From Legionella_A sp963772805 (lineage in GTDB: Bacteria > Pseudomonadota > Gammaproteobacteria > Legionellales > Legionellaceae): DNA of 64,000 nucleotides. A program made the position numbers and the translations under genes. A model generated the notes under the pieces. That model worked only from the letters and a program-made list of their open reading frames with translations, was not told the origin of the DNA and did not search any database. The stretch's first letter is position 1, and the number at the start of each line of letters is the position of its first letter. Location of the stretch: positions 186,001 to 250,000 of the forward strand of contig CAVYYU010000002.1 of the NCBI GenBank assembly GCA_963772805.1. The letters run 5' to 3'. Of the stretch, positions 8,889 to 16,860 are shown piece by piece.

Positions 8889-10970
8889 ATGAGCATGACG
8901 ACCGAGTCTCAATCTGATGTACCCGCGACAGAACGTGATGCTTCAAGATCTATTGGTGTGGGCGCCGGGGAGTCGGATGCCAGTCAATTCTTAGCGCAAA
9001 GACTACATGAACTAGGCTATATCTACGCGCTTTACGGTGCCCTCGACGGTATGAGTCTCTCATACAGCATGCTCAAATATTTATTTGATCTGCGGTACAC
9101 AACCTCAAATGTTTTCTCCTCTGATATGATGCATGAATGGATGTTAACGCCAGCAGGTATAGCGGCTATCACCGCTGAATCCATTACTATCATCGGTTTT
9201 TCCATTCTTGCCAGTGTCTATGATGAAAAGGACGCGACCAACGCATTCAAGCAACAAATCTCTATTATCTGGCCTTATTGCCGCGAAACGATGAAGGGCC
9301 TGAAAAACGCTTACAAAGGTGTTCGTAGCACCGTCCAAGTTGCAGGGCTGTTTACCGATCTTGATTTACGCAACATGATTGTCCCCGCGGGACTGTTGCT
9401 TGGGGTGTTCGCGTCTGCAAATCGAATCTGGTATCGCTCGATGAGAAATGAGCGTAAGGAGATGATGAAGGTTAATGAGGCTTTTCTTAAAAACGTATTC
9501 AGCTCCGCATGCCTCGATGACGAGATAAAGACATTTTGTGCAGCCAAGGTAAAACAGGATAAATTTTTAACAGACACCCAGTATATGGGCCTTGCTACAC
9601 AGGTATATAGCGGATTTATAGATGGTTTGTACCTTTATATGGGAGTGATGAGCCTGGCAACATTAGCGCCAGCCGTTTCTGCCGCTATGTCCATATCCTG
9701 TGTGCTTTTTGTCTCCATGTGTATCGTGACGCGCGTGTACGAAGAATATGAATACCAGCGTATGCTCAAAATCAGCCAGGGCAAGGTTGAGTTGGCAATA
9801 TTAGGAAAAGAACTAGAAGCGACGTTTGAGACGTTTTGGGCAACACTGCGTTCGCCAATCATTTTAACAGACCATCAGCAGCGCGATGCATATGCGCTGT
9901 TCATGGCAAAATTAGGGGAATTTGAGGTCAGGCGAGAGCAGCAGCGCGAGTTGTTAAGGCGGTCTTATACCTCGGCCGCAATTTCTGGTTTGAAAAATGG
10001 AATGGCTGCTTATGGGGTGATAGCAAGTTTTCTATTTGCATTGGCGACTATTGCAGCGATATTGGTGGTGCCATTACCGCCTATGTTTCTAATAATGTCG
10101 ACGATTGCCGGAATAGCTTGTCTAATTAGTTTTATGGCGCATGCTTTGTATGAAAATCATCTTTATTTAACTTCTCAGCAGGAAGCGAGTGCATCATCTA
10201 AAAAGAGTGAGACAGAGATGACTCCGCATGAAAAATTCACCCTGTTTTTAGAAAACATGAAACGAACCCCAAATGATATCAACGCCAGCTTAAAGCCCGA
10301 TACGGTTAAAAAAGATATCTTTAATGGCTTGTTGCTTGATCCTTCTCCGCAATTTTTTGTTCAAGAGTGGTGCGAAGTAGCACGCTCATTTTTTTCAGGT
10401 GTCGCCAAGGGACAAAAGTGGGTCGATTATGCATTGAACCCTTTGCAGGAGGCTGATGAGCGCGGGCATTATCATGACACACCAACGTTGAATTACTTGA
10501 CGATTTTATGTTCCACCACCTTTACCTTGGGTTTGGCACTCAGAGCACATGTCAAGGCTTTTGGTCGTCCCGCCTTAGTTGACTCAGAGGTTTATTCGAA
10601 GATTCTGGGAGCCCCAACGGCGTGTGAACTGCCCGCAAAAGCGGCGGAAGCTGTCGAATCGAATCCGCCAGCATCGAGGGGGATTCCCGATGTCGTCACC
10701 GATTTAGATGAGCCACCTGTTGATGGAACGCCCAAATCCTTGAGCGTACTTGAGGATGGTGAAGTGGTCCCAGAGCTGCCAGATAATAACCGCCATTCTC
10801 CACGACTCTTTCGTTCAATAACCCCCGACCCTCAGCCAGTATCTGTATCAATTAGCGGTCATAGTTTTTTCCAACTACAGCGCTCTGCCAGTGCCAACGG
10901 TATACCCGTTAATTTACAAAGAGCGGTCGTTAGCGTGCAGCAGGGCTATACAGCTCCGGATTTAGTGTAG
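8889..10970 (+). CDS. Large multipass membrane protein of unknown function
   Basis: About 693 residues; ATG 8889 or 8895 are more likely starts than TTG 8880, and none has a good ribosome-binding site. Hydrophobic segments include AGIAAITAESITIIGFSIL, NMIVPAGLLLGVFASANRI, a long one with LATLAPAVSAAMSISCVLF, and a pair around FALATIAAILVVPLPPMFL. Between them lie polar, probably coiled-coil stretches rich in E, R, Q and K. The last 150 residues are soluble and rich in P, D and S. No known domain is recognised. The layout resembles the gene at 58920 (helical TM block followed by an IWYRS/IWRMC-type boundary and a charged helix), suggesting a lineage-specific family. An effector role is possible but unproven. 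Confidence 0.7.
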   Translation: MSMTTESQSDVPATERDASRSIGVGAGESDASQFLAQRLHELGYIYALYGALDGMSLSYSMLKYLFDLRYTTSNVFSSDMMHEWMLTPAGIAAITAESITIIGFSILASVYDEKDATNAFKQQISIIWPYCRETMKGLKNAYKGVRSTVQVAGLFTDLDLRNMIVPAGLLLGVFASANRIWYRSMRNERKEMMKVNEAFLKNVFSSACLDDEIKTFCAAKVKQDKFLTDTQYMGLATQVYSGFIDGLYLYMGVMSLATLAPAVSAAMSISCVLFVSMCIVTRVYEEYEYQRMLKISQGKVELAILGKELEATFETFWATLRSPIILTDHQQRDAYALFMAKLGEFEVRREQQRELLRRSYTSAAISGLKNGMAAYGVIASFLFALATIAAILVVPLPPMFLIMSTIAGIACLISFMAHALYENHLYLTSQQEASASSKKSETEMTPHEKFTLFLENMKRTPNDINASLKPDTVKKDIFNGLLLDPSPQFFVQEWCEVARSFFSGVAKGQKWVDYALNPLQEADERGHYHDTPTLNYLTILCSTTFTLGLALRAHVKAFGRPALVDSEVYSKILGAPTACELPAKAAEAVESNPPASRGIPDVVTDLDEPPVDGTPKSLSVLEDGEVVPELPDNNRHSPRLFRSITPDPQPVSVSISGHSFFQLQRSASANGIPVNLQRAVVSVQQGYTAPDLV

Positions 10971-11526
10971 GATCATTGTACATTTTAAATTGATGGTAAA
11001 CTCTGAAGGTGCGTGTTTTGTTGCTGGTCTCAATTAATAACGATTGTAGGCAATGCTGCAGCTGTGTTTGCTGTTGTTCCAGCGTTTGAAATTTAGTTAG
11101 ACAGGTCTGCTTGTGGTTTGCGTCAACATCGTCGCGCGCAATTTGCAATCCCATGTGGTAGGCCTTTAAGGCGAGAATGGACAAACGGTCGATCATCATG
11201 CCAGGTGTTTCTGAATGTACTGGACAGGTGCTGGGGGCTGCTGGTTGCAGTAGTGTATAGAACCATTCATCCATTGCTTCCATGCGGTTATTGCGTTGCT
11301 GGTTGCAGAGATCGATTTCGCGTTTGGCATGGTATACAAATTCAAACCCTTGATCATTGCGTCGGGCACGATCTTCTGCATGCCAGAGTTGATAATTAAA
11401 GGCATGATTTTCTTCTACCAGCCTTAACAAACCGGCTTCTTTTAATTGAATGTCAGTTTTTTTCCAGTTAATGATACAATCGCGCTGTAGGTTTGCGATT
11501 TGAGTTACAGTATTTTGAAAAGTCAT
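10930..11526 (-). CDS. DUF4254 family protein
   Basis: 198 residues matching the DUF4254 family, recognised from the ordered blocks FNYQLWHAEDRARR (residues about 44-57), KREIDLCNQQRNNRMEAMDE and SETPGMMIDRLSILALKAYH. Family function is unknown; in other bacteria it is often near cell-envelope or glycan genes. ATG 11526 has AGGA six bases upstream. Its last 41 bases overlap the 3' end of the membrane protein gene on the other strand, a convergent coding overlap. The next plus-strand gene is divergent, so this is a single-gene unit. Confidence 0.8.
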   Translation of the reverse strand: MTFQNTVTQIANLQRDCIINWKKTDIQLKEAGLLRLVEENHAFNYQLWHAEDRARRNDQGFEFVYHAKREIDLCNQQRNNRMEAMDEWFYTLLQPAAPSTCPVHSETPGMMIDRLSILALKAYHMGLQIARDDVDANHKQTCLTKFQTLEQQQTQLQHCLQSLLIETSNKTRTFRVYHQFKMYNDPTLNPELYSPAAR

Positions 11527-11720
11527 AATATTCCTAACGGATGTGCCACTTAGTAATTCTTATTGCCCTAATGGACATTATAAAGGTTCAGATACCATAA
11601 ATAAATTGCCTTTTGTGTTTACAGCAATTTGCGCACGCATTCTCACGCTGGCAAACATTATTACCAAATGGGCATTCGTGTTAAGCTCGACACAAGATAT
11701 TAAGTTTTTTGGAGTATCAC

Positions 11721-12191
11721 GTGAAGTATATTTTATTTCTCATGCTAACGTTGATTACAGGGAGTGTCTGTGCCGATGAGATATTTCCCTCTGGCTGCAA
11801 AGCCATTGTGGTAAAAGACGAGTCGGTAAAGTTGTCTATGAAGAAACCGTCGATAGTAATGATTCATAATCTTTCTGACGGAGACATATGGATAACACAT
11901 CCGGTTGCTGAGCCTAGTGCAAGTGCAGGTTGGAGTAGCCGATTGCAAGGAAATAACTGGTCAGCCCTGGCCTTGAGTGATAAATTATTCGAATTAACTT
12001 GTATTGAGTCCAAGCCCGGTCATGAGCAGCAAGTCCCCTGTGCGGGGGTGCTGGCCGTTTGCAAATGGAAAATAAAGAAAGCGCCATCCAGTGATGCGGG
12101 AACCTATTGGGCTGGCGAGGATATGGTCCTGTCGGCGCTGACGGCGCACATTTCGCGTCGTGGCTTCGTATTACCCGCAGCATCAAAATAG
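11721..12191 (+). CDS. Small secreted protein, possibly EnhB-like
   Basis: The likely start is GTG 11721 with GGAG six bases upstream, giving 156 residues that begin with a signal peptide (MKYILFLMLTLITGSVCADE). The mature part has four cysteines (SGCKA, LTCIE, VPCAG, AVCKW) that could form two disulfides. Conserved-looking blocks are MIHNLSDGDIWITHP, SASAGWSSRLQ and AGEDMVLSALTAHISRRGF. I associate these blocks with a small exported protein of Legionella annotated in places as enhanced-entry protein EnhB, but this is memory of the family and was not checked. It lies 40 bases upstream of rnr and may be co-transcribed with it. Confidence 0.75.
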   Translation: MKYILFLMLTLITGSVCADEIFPSGCKAIVVKDESVKLSMKKPSIVMIHNLSDGDIWITHPVAEPSASAGWSSRLQGNNWSALALSDKLFELTCIESKPGHEQQVPCAGVLAVCKWKIKKAPSSDAGTYWAGEDMVLSALTAHISRRGFVLPAASK

Positions 12192-12231
12192 ATGCTAGAC
12201 TTTAATTAATATAATAAACAGATGGTGAACA

Positions 12232-14439
12232 GTGAGTAAAAAATCTAAAACTCCCTTTTATAAACAAGATCCTTTTTTAAGCAGGGAGAAGGAAAAATAC
12301 GCAGACCCCATTCCTAGTCGCGAGTTAATCTTGCAAGTGCTAGAAGAATTTGGTCGCCCGACGTCGCGTAATCAGTTAATCGATAAGTTGGAAGTAGAAG
12401 AGGAAAGCAAGCAGGAGGCACTGGGTTTTCGCCTGCGTGCGATGTTGCGTGATGGTCAGTTGATGCAAGACCGACGCGGACGTTACTGCTTGTTGCAGCG
12501 TATTAATCTGCAACGAGGCACAATACAAGGCCATCCCGATGGCTTTGGTTTTTTCATTCCTGATAGTGGCGGCGCTGATATGGTGTTGTCGGCCGTAGAA
12601 ATGCGCTCAGTTATGCACGGTGATGTTGTTCTTGCCTATCAAACAGGCGTTGACCGTCGTGGTCGTCTTGAGGGAAAAATACACGAAGTAATTGAGCATG
12701 CCAATGCCAACGTCGTTGGTCGTTTTTTTTCAGAGCACGGTGTCGGCTTTGTCGCTCCTGATAGCAAGCGTCTGACTCAAGATATATCCATTCAGCCCGA
12801 GCAAACACTTGGGGCGAAGAATGGTCAGATAGTGTTGGTCGAGTTGTTAGCCTATCCGAGTAAACGCACACAGGCTGTTGGTAAAATCATACATATTCTG
12901 GGTGAGCACATGGCTCCGGGAATGGAAATTGAAGTCGCTATTCTTGCTCATGGTCTGCCTGCAGAGTGGCCTGATGATGTATCGGCGGCCGTTGCCAAGA
13001 TTCCACTGCATGTTGATAAAGAACAATTGAAGGGGCGAACCGATCTCAGCCATTTGCCCTTTGTCACAATTGATGGCGAAGATGCCAAGGATTTTGATGA
13101 TGCGGTTTATTGTTACCCAAAACCCAAAGGCGGCTTTCAGCTTTATGTGGCGATTGCAGATGTCAGTCATTATGTGAAAATTGGCACACCGTTGGACAAA
13201 GAAGCCGCCCGACGCGGGAATTCAGTTTATTTTCCGGGCAAAGTTGTTCCTATGCTACCAGAGGCATTGTCCAATGGCATTTGTTCCCTTAACCCACATG
13301 TCGATCGCTTGTGTATGGTGGTCGAAATGGCGATTAATACAGACGGCAAAATAACCCGCTCTACATTTTATCGTGCGGTAATTCACTCACAAGCGCGGCT
13401 AACGTATAATCAGGTAAACGACTGGATTACTCAGGGTGCTATTGATCTTAAAACACATGAGCACCTTTGGCCAATGTTGCAGTCGCTCCATGAACTTTAT
13501 GAAATTTTATACAAAACGCGCAAGGCTCGCGGTGCGATGGATTTTGATACGACTGAGACGCGCATCGAATTTGATGAGAATAGAAAAATTCAGCAAATCG
13601 TACCGGTGATTCGTAATGATGCTCATCGTTTGATTGAGGAGTGTATGTTGGCCGCTAATATGGCTACCGCTACTTATTTATTGCGGGCAAAAATTCCAAC
13701 TTTGTATCGTGTGCATCCGGCCCCTGAAGAAGATAAGGTTCTGGCGTTGCGGAAATTTCTCGGTGAGCTTGGTTTGCAATTGGGCGGCGGCAAAAAACCC
13801 AGTCCAAAAGATTTTCAGCTTACTTTGTCAGGCCTCGGTGATCGGCCGGAAAAGCACTTGATTGAAACGGTTATGTTGCGTTCGTTAAAGCAGGCGCAGT
13901 ATGTTGAATCGAACGATGGTCATTTTGGTCTAGCTTATTCAGCGTATACGCACTTTACCTCACCGATTCGCCGCTACCCTGACTTGTTAATACATCGGGC
14001 CGTGGGACATTTGCTTGACAACAAACTTGTTGCAGACTTTGAATACAATGACGATGACATGAATAAATTGGGCAAGCATTGCTCATCTACCGAGAGGCGT
14101 GCCGATGAGGCAACACGTGAAGTGGTTGCCTGGCTCAAATGTGAGTATATGCAAGATAAGCTGGGGCAAGTATTTCCTGGCCGAATTTCGGCGGTTACGA
14201 GCTTTGGTATATTTGTCGAACTCGATGATATTTATGTGGAAGGCCTAGTGCACGTAACGTCACTTAAAAGCGACTATTACACGTTTGACGCAGTTAAGCA
14301 CCGTTTGGTTGGTGAGCGTGGCGGGCATGTTTATCGCTTGGGCGATAAGATGACCGTGCTGGTTGCGCGCGTTGATTTAAACGAGCGTAAAATAGATTTT
14401 GAACCTGCTGAGGCCGAGACCGAGTCTGCTGATGAGTGA
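12232..14439 (+). CDS. rnr: Ribonuclease R
   Basis: 3'-5' exoribonuclease that degrades structured RNA and helps in tmRNA and rRNA quality control. 735 residues from GTG 12232. In order: an N-terminal winged-helix region (EFGRPTSRNQLIDKLEVEEE), two cold-shock-like OB domains, the RNB catalytic domain with the Asp cluster in TIDGEDAKDFDDAVYC (about residues 280-295), and a C-terminal S1 domain (FPGRISAVTSFGIFVELDD). The E. coli-type long basic tail is short here. The stop overlaps the start of rlmB by 8 bases, preserving the common rnr-rlmB pairing. Confidence 0.95.
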   Translation: MSKKSKTPFYKQDPFLSREKEKYADPIPSRELILQVLEEFGRPTSRNQLIDKLEVEEESKQEALGFRLRAMLRDGQLMQDRRGRYCLLQRINLQRGTIQGHPDGFGFFIPDSGGADMVLSAVEMRSVMHGDVVLAYQTGVDRRGRLEGKIHEVIEHANANVVGRFFSEHGVGFVAPDSKRLTQDISIQPEQTLGAKNGQIVLVELLAYPSKRTQAVGKIIHILGEHMAPGMEIEVAILAHGLPAEWPDDVSAAVAKIPLHVDKEQLKGRTDLSHLPFVTIDGEDAKDFDDAVYCYPKPKGGFQLYVAIADVSHYVKIGTPLDKEAARRGNSVYFPGKVVPMLPEALSNGICSLNPHVDRLCMVVEMAINTDGKITRSTFYRAVIHSQARLTYNQVNDWITQGAIDLKTHEHLWPMLQSLHELYEILYKTRKARGAMDFDTTETRIEFDENRKIQQIVPVIRNDAHRLIEECMLAANMATATYLLRAKIPTLYRVHPAPEEDKVLALRKFLGELGLQLGGGKKPSPKDFQLTLSGLGDRPEKHLIETVMLRSLKQAQYVESNDGHFGLAYSAYTHFTSPIRRYPDLLIHRAVGHLLDNKLVADFEYNDDDMNKLGKHCSSTERRADEATREVVAWLKCEYMQDKLGQVFPGRISAVTSFGIFVELDDIYVEGLVHVTSLKSDYYTFDAVKHRLVGERGGHVYRLGDKMTVLVARVDLNERKIDFEPAEAETESADE

Positions 14440-15175
14440 GAACTATGTATATGGTGTTCACGCCGTCACCGCCTTGCTAGCCAGTCATCATCGTGCGACT
14501 AAAGTGCTCTATGTCAGTGAGGATCGTGACGACAAGCGCATACATGATTTGCTGAATATGGCAGAACAAAAGCATATTCCGATTCAGCGTCTTTCCTCAC
14601 AAAAAATGAATCAGCGTTTTGCGGATTTCACCCATCAGGGGATCGTTGCCAGTGCCGGCGCGCTGCCAGAGTATGTTGAACGTGATATCCCGCTTTTGCT
14701 GCAAGCGAGCAAGCAGCCTTGTCTCATTCTTATTCTTGATGGCGTGACTGATCCGCATAATCTCGGTGCTTGTTTGCGCAGTGCCGATGGTGCCGGTGTT
14801 GATTTCGTGGTTATCCCAAAAGATAAAAACGCCAGCGTGACCCCTGTAGTCAGTAAAGTCGCCTGTGGAGCGGCTGAGTCTGTGCCTTTGGTGCGTGTGA
14901 CCAATTTGGCGCGTACGATAGAAATATTGAAAGAGAAAGGCGTATGGATCTACGGCGCGGCTGGTGAGGCAGAAACCTCTATTTATAATCTTGATTGTAA
15001 AACATCCATTGCCATGGTGATGGGTGCCGAAGGCACAGGCATGCGCCGTCTAACCCGTGATCTATGCGACGGTTTATTCTCCTTGCCGATGCAGGGTACA
15101 GTCTCCAGCTTGAACGTGTCGGTTGCCACCGGCGTTTGCTTGTATGAAGCAGTACGTCAGCGCACATCTGCATAA
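14432..15175 (+). CDS. rlmB: 23S rRNA (guanosine-2'-O-)-methyltransferase RlmB
   Basis: SPOUT (trefoil-knot) methyltransferase that 2'-O-methylates G2251 of 23S rRNA in E. coli. The start ATG 14432 (MSENYVYGVHAV) overlaps the rnr stop and gives 247 residues, the family length. The N-terminal substrate-binding domain contains HQGIVASAGALPEY. The three SpoU motifs are present: DGVTDPHNLGACLRSADGAG, IAMVMGAEGTGMRRLT and LPMQGTVSSLNVSVATG. It is translationally coupled to rnr. The downstream hairpin of the repeat element at 15225-15415 may serve as its 3' boundary. Confidence 0.95.
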   Translation: MSENYVYGVHAVTALLASHHRATKVLYVSEDRDDKRIHDLLNMAEQKHIPIQRLSSQKMNQRFADFTHQGIVASAGALPEYVERDIPLLLQASKQPCLILILDGVTDPHNLGACLRSADGAGVDFVVIPKDKNASVTPVVSKVACGAAESVPLVRVTNLARTIEILKEKGVWIYGAAGEAETSIYNLDCKTSIAMVMGAEGTGMRRLTRDLCDGLFSLPMQGTVSSLNVSVATGVCLYEAVRQRTSA

Positions 15176-15224
15176 AATTGCAGGTCATAGCCATGATCCC
15201 GCGCCGCGTAATCAAGGAAAGGAG

Positions 15225-15415
15225 CTAGTACCGTATCCATTTAGTTTTGACATGTTGCCCTGTACAAAATGATCATTATTTATTCGTGCCGTAGGTTGGC
15301 GCGGAGCGGTAGCGAAGCCCAACAGTCGTGGCACAGGAGGCTCACTTGTTGGGCTTCGCTACCGCTCCGCGCCAACCTACAACAACCGGTCAAAACTAAA
15401 TGGAAACGGTACTAG
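15225..15415. mobile_element. MITE-like element with 27-base terminal inverted repeats
   Basis: The left end, 15225-15251 (CTAGTACCGTATCCATTTAG and on), matches the reverse complement of the right end, 15389-15415, at 26 of 27 positions. Both ends begin with CTAG. The 191-base unit has no reading frame and carries a second perfect inverted repeat inside it. A short, non-coding, terminally inverted unit is typical of a miniature inverted-repeat transposable element. No transposase of a matching type lies in the window. Target duplication is not obvious unless the palindromic CTAG is itself the target. Confidence 0.6.
15291..15380. repeat. Perfect 34-base inverted repeat of the GTAGGTTGG palindrome family
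   Basis: 15291-15324 (starting GTAGGTTGGCGCGGAGCGG) is the exact reverse complement of 15347-15380, with a 22-base loop. A diverged relative sits at 60781-60852, sharing GTAGGTTGGCGC at the start, AGCCCAACA in the arm and CCAACCTAC at the end. Two relatives 45 kb apart mark it as a dispersed REP-like palindrome that either inserted into, or is part of, the larger unit at 15225-15415. Confidence 0.85.
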
Positions 15416-15460
15416 TTGGAAAAATAATGTGGCCGTTTACAGTTAAACAAACCAAAAGTC

Positions 15461-16039
15461 TCACTTCTTACCAGGTATGTTTTTATCTTTACTGTTATCA
15501 TCCCGCTTATGCTCACGAGCTATTCGCTCACCCGACTGAGAAAACATCCCACTATTGGAAGGTGTAGTGTTACTTGAACCATAAGCAGGTGGCACTTCTT
15601 GTTCTGAGCTTGAACTTGAGCTACTGGAACTGGAATCGGCACTATATGCGGGTGGTGTTTGTTCTGAGCTTGAACTACTTGAACTTGAACCGTAAGCAGG
15701 CGGCATTGGCCCTGCCTCTGCCCACATACCCTGCTGATTACTTACATAATCACGAGCTTCTTCATAACTCGGTTGGGATATACTTAATACCCCATCTTTC
15801 ACTTCAATCGTTCTTTTATAAGGTACGTATTCACCAAATTTAACTCTAGCAATAAATTTTATAGTAGATTCAGAAAGAATATTACAAGATGCTAAGGTCT
15901 GTTCATTTTTCAACTGTTTCAAATCGTATATTAACGTTTGAACTTCTGGTTGGATGCCACTTGCTTCATAAATCATATTTTTAAGTTCTGCTACCGTATC
16001 TGATAAGTTAACATCGAGAAGCAGAGTGCTGCCACTCAT
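15461..16039 (-). CDS. Ubiquitin-like domain protein with three PPAY motifs (putative effector)
   Basis: 192 residues from ATG 16039. Residues 1-68 align without gaps to ubiquitin from its TLTGKTITLEV strand onward. Matching blocks are SDTV (ubiquitin SDTI), GIQPEVQTLIYDLKQL (GIPPDQQRLIFAGKQL) and NILSESTI (NIQKESTL), and residues equivalent to I44 and K48 are kept. The RLRGG tail is replaced by RVKFG and the chain continues, so no free diglycine exists. After a linker come three PPAY motifs, each followed by poly-Ser, within imperfect DNA repeats (about 15580-15705), and then a basic tail. PPxY binds WW domains such as those of NEDD4-type E3 ligases. The first ubiquitin strand lies upstream of this ATG in the same frame; see the feature at 16044-16097. 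Host targeting is inference. Confidence 0.8.
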   Translation of the reverse strand: MSGSTLLLDVNLSDTVAELKNMIYEASGIQPEVQTLIYDLKQLKNEQTLASCNILSESTIKFIARVKFGEYVPYKRTIEVKDGVLSISQPSYEEARDYVSNQQGMWAEAGPMPPAYGSSSSSSSSEQTPPAYSADSSSSSSSSSSEQEVPPAYGSSNTTPSNSGMFSQSGERIAREHKRDDNSKDKNIPGKK

Positions 16040-16043
16040 TGAT

Positions 16044-16097
16044 TTAATCCTGGCTGGCTGGCGACAGACTTTTTTCTTCTATATTACCTCTATCCAT
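16044..16097 (-). other. Upstream 17-codon ORF with strong RBS and (CCAG)3 tract; possible true start of the ubiquitin-like gene
   Basis: ATG 16097 has a GAGGGG ribosome-binding site (16109-16104) six bases ahead, much better than that of ATG 16039. It encodes MDRGNIEEKSLSPASQD and stops at TAA 16046-16044, four bases before ATG 16039. A (CCAG)3 tandem lies at 16061-16050. Removing one CCAG would fuse this ORF in frame to the downstream gene, giving ...LSPARIKSMSGSTLLLDV. That peptide supplies the missing first ubiquitin strand (ARIKSMSG against IFVKTLTG) and a protein of about 210 residues. As written, expression would depend on re-initiation at ATG 16039. Confidence 0.6.
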
Positions 16098-16312
16098 GGG
16101 AATCCCCTCGATTTTTGTACACATATTGCAATTATAGATCAAATTTCATACGAAACATTGGATATTAGAAATCATAGTCATAACTATTTGAAAATGTCCC
16201 ATTCGGGCGCTATTGAAATAAAATTAGCGCCTGTTAATTCGCGTTAATTGTTAACGTTTGAACCCTTATTAATAGATGTAGATTGCAAGCGAGGCGCGCC
16301 CCATTATCGCAA

Positions 16313-16822
16313 TTAAAATGTCCCCATATAGTCACGTTTACCTATAGCAACACCCTTGTTGCGTAAAATATCGTAAGCTGTTGTAACATGGAAGAAAAAC
16401 TGTGGGAGCCCGTAGTGGAGCAAGTATGTTTGTCCTGAGAGCATTTTTTCTTTCGGGGTTCCCGGACGAAGCGTGATCTCGCGTTCCTCACTACCCTCAA
16501 ATTTTGTTGATGCAATGCTGGTAATAAAAAGTATGGTTTTAGCTAGTCTGGCTTGCAGTTCTTTAAAACTGGTTTCATTGTCTTCATAAACGGGCACGTC
16601 AATTCCGGCTAAACGCGCCGTTACACCCTTGGCAAAATCAGCGGCGATTTGTACTTGGCGCGTTAAATTAAACATATCCGGGTATAAAGAGGCTTGCAGC
16701 AGTGCCTGGTCATCTAATTTATTTTCTGCCAGGTGTTCTTCGGCTTTCGTTAAGATAGTACTTAAACTGTTCAATAATTGCTTAAAAACTGGAACGGAAG
16801 CGTTGTGCATTGAAATAGTCAT
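16313..16822 (-). CDS. DUF1993 family protein
   Basis: 169 residues matching DUF1993, an all-helical family distantly like DinB four-helix bundles. Recognisable blocks are MHNASVPVFKQLLNSLSTIL at the start, QASLYPDMFNLTRQVQIA (about residues 44-62), FKELQARLAKTI, and the C-terminal QTYLLHYGLPQFFFHVTTAYDILR. No enzymatic function is established for the family. It stands between the ubiquitin-like gene and argD on the same strand; the 38-base gap to argD holds a short palindrome, and no good ribosome-binding site precedes ATG 16822. Confidence 0.85.
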   Translation of the reverse strand: MTISMHNASVPVFKQLLNSLSTILTKAEEHLAENKLDDQALLQASLYPDMFNLTRQVQIAADFAKGVTARLAGIDVPVYEDNETSFKELQARLAKTILFITSIASTKFEGSEEREITLRPGTPKEKMLSGQTYLLHYGLPQFFFHVTTAYDILRNKGVAIGKRDYMGTF

Positions 16823-16842
16823 TAATATCGCCAGTGAAGTGG

Positions 16843-16860
16843 GTTGGGTCGTGACCCAAC
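16843..16860. repeat. Short GTTGGGTC/GACCCAAC palindrome
   Basis: An 8-base perfect inverted repeat with a 2-base centre lies immediately after the argD stop codon (minus strand). It shares the GTTGGG core with the terminator at 4961-4994 and the larger palindromes at 15291 and 60781. No T run follows on the minus strand, so a terminator role is uncertain. Confidence 0.45.

Noticed and set aside
11543..11779. 78-residue ORF upstream of the small secreted protein
   Set aside because: Overlaps the better-supported GTG start at 11721 and its ribosome-binding site; no coding features.
15580..15705. CRISPR-like array in the repeated segment
   Set aside because: The repeats are in-frame Ser/PPAY codons within a coding sequence, with no regular unique spacers.
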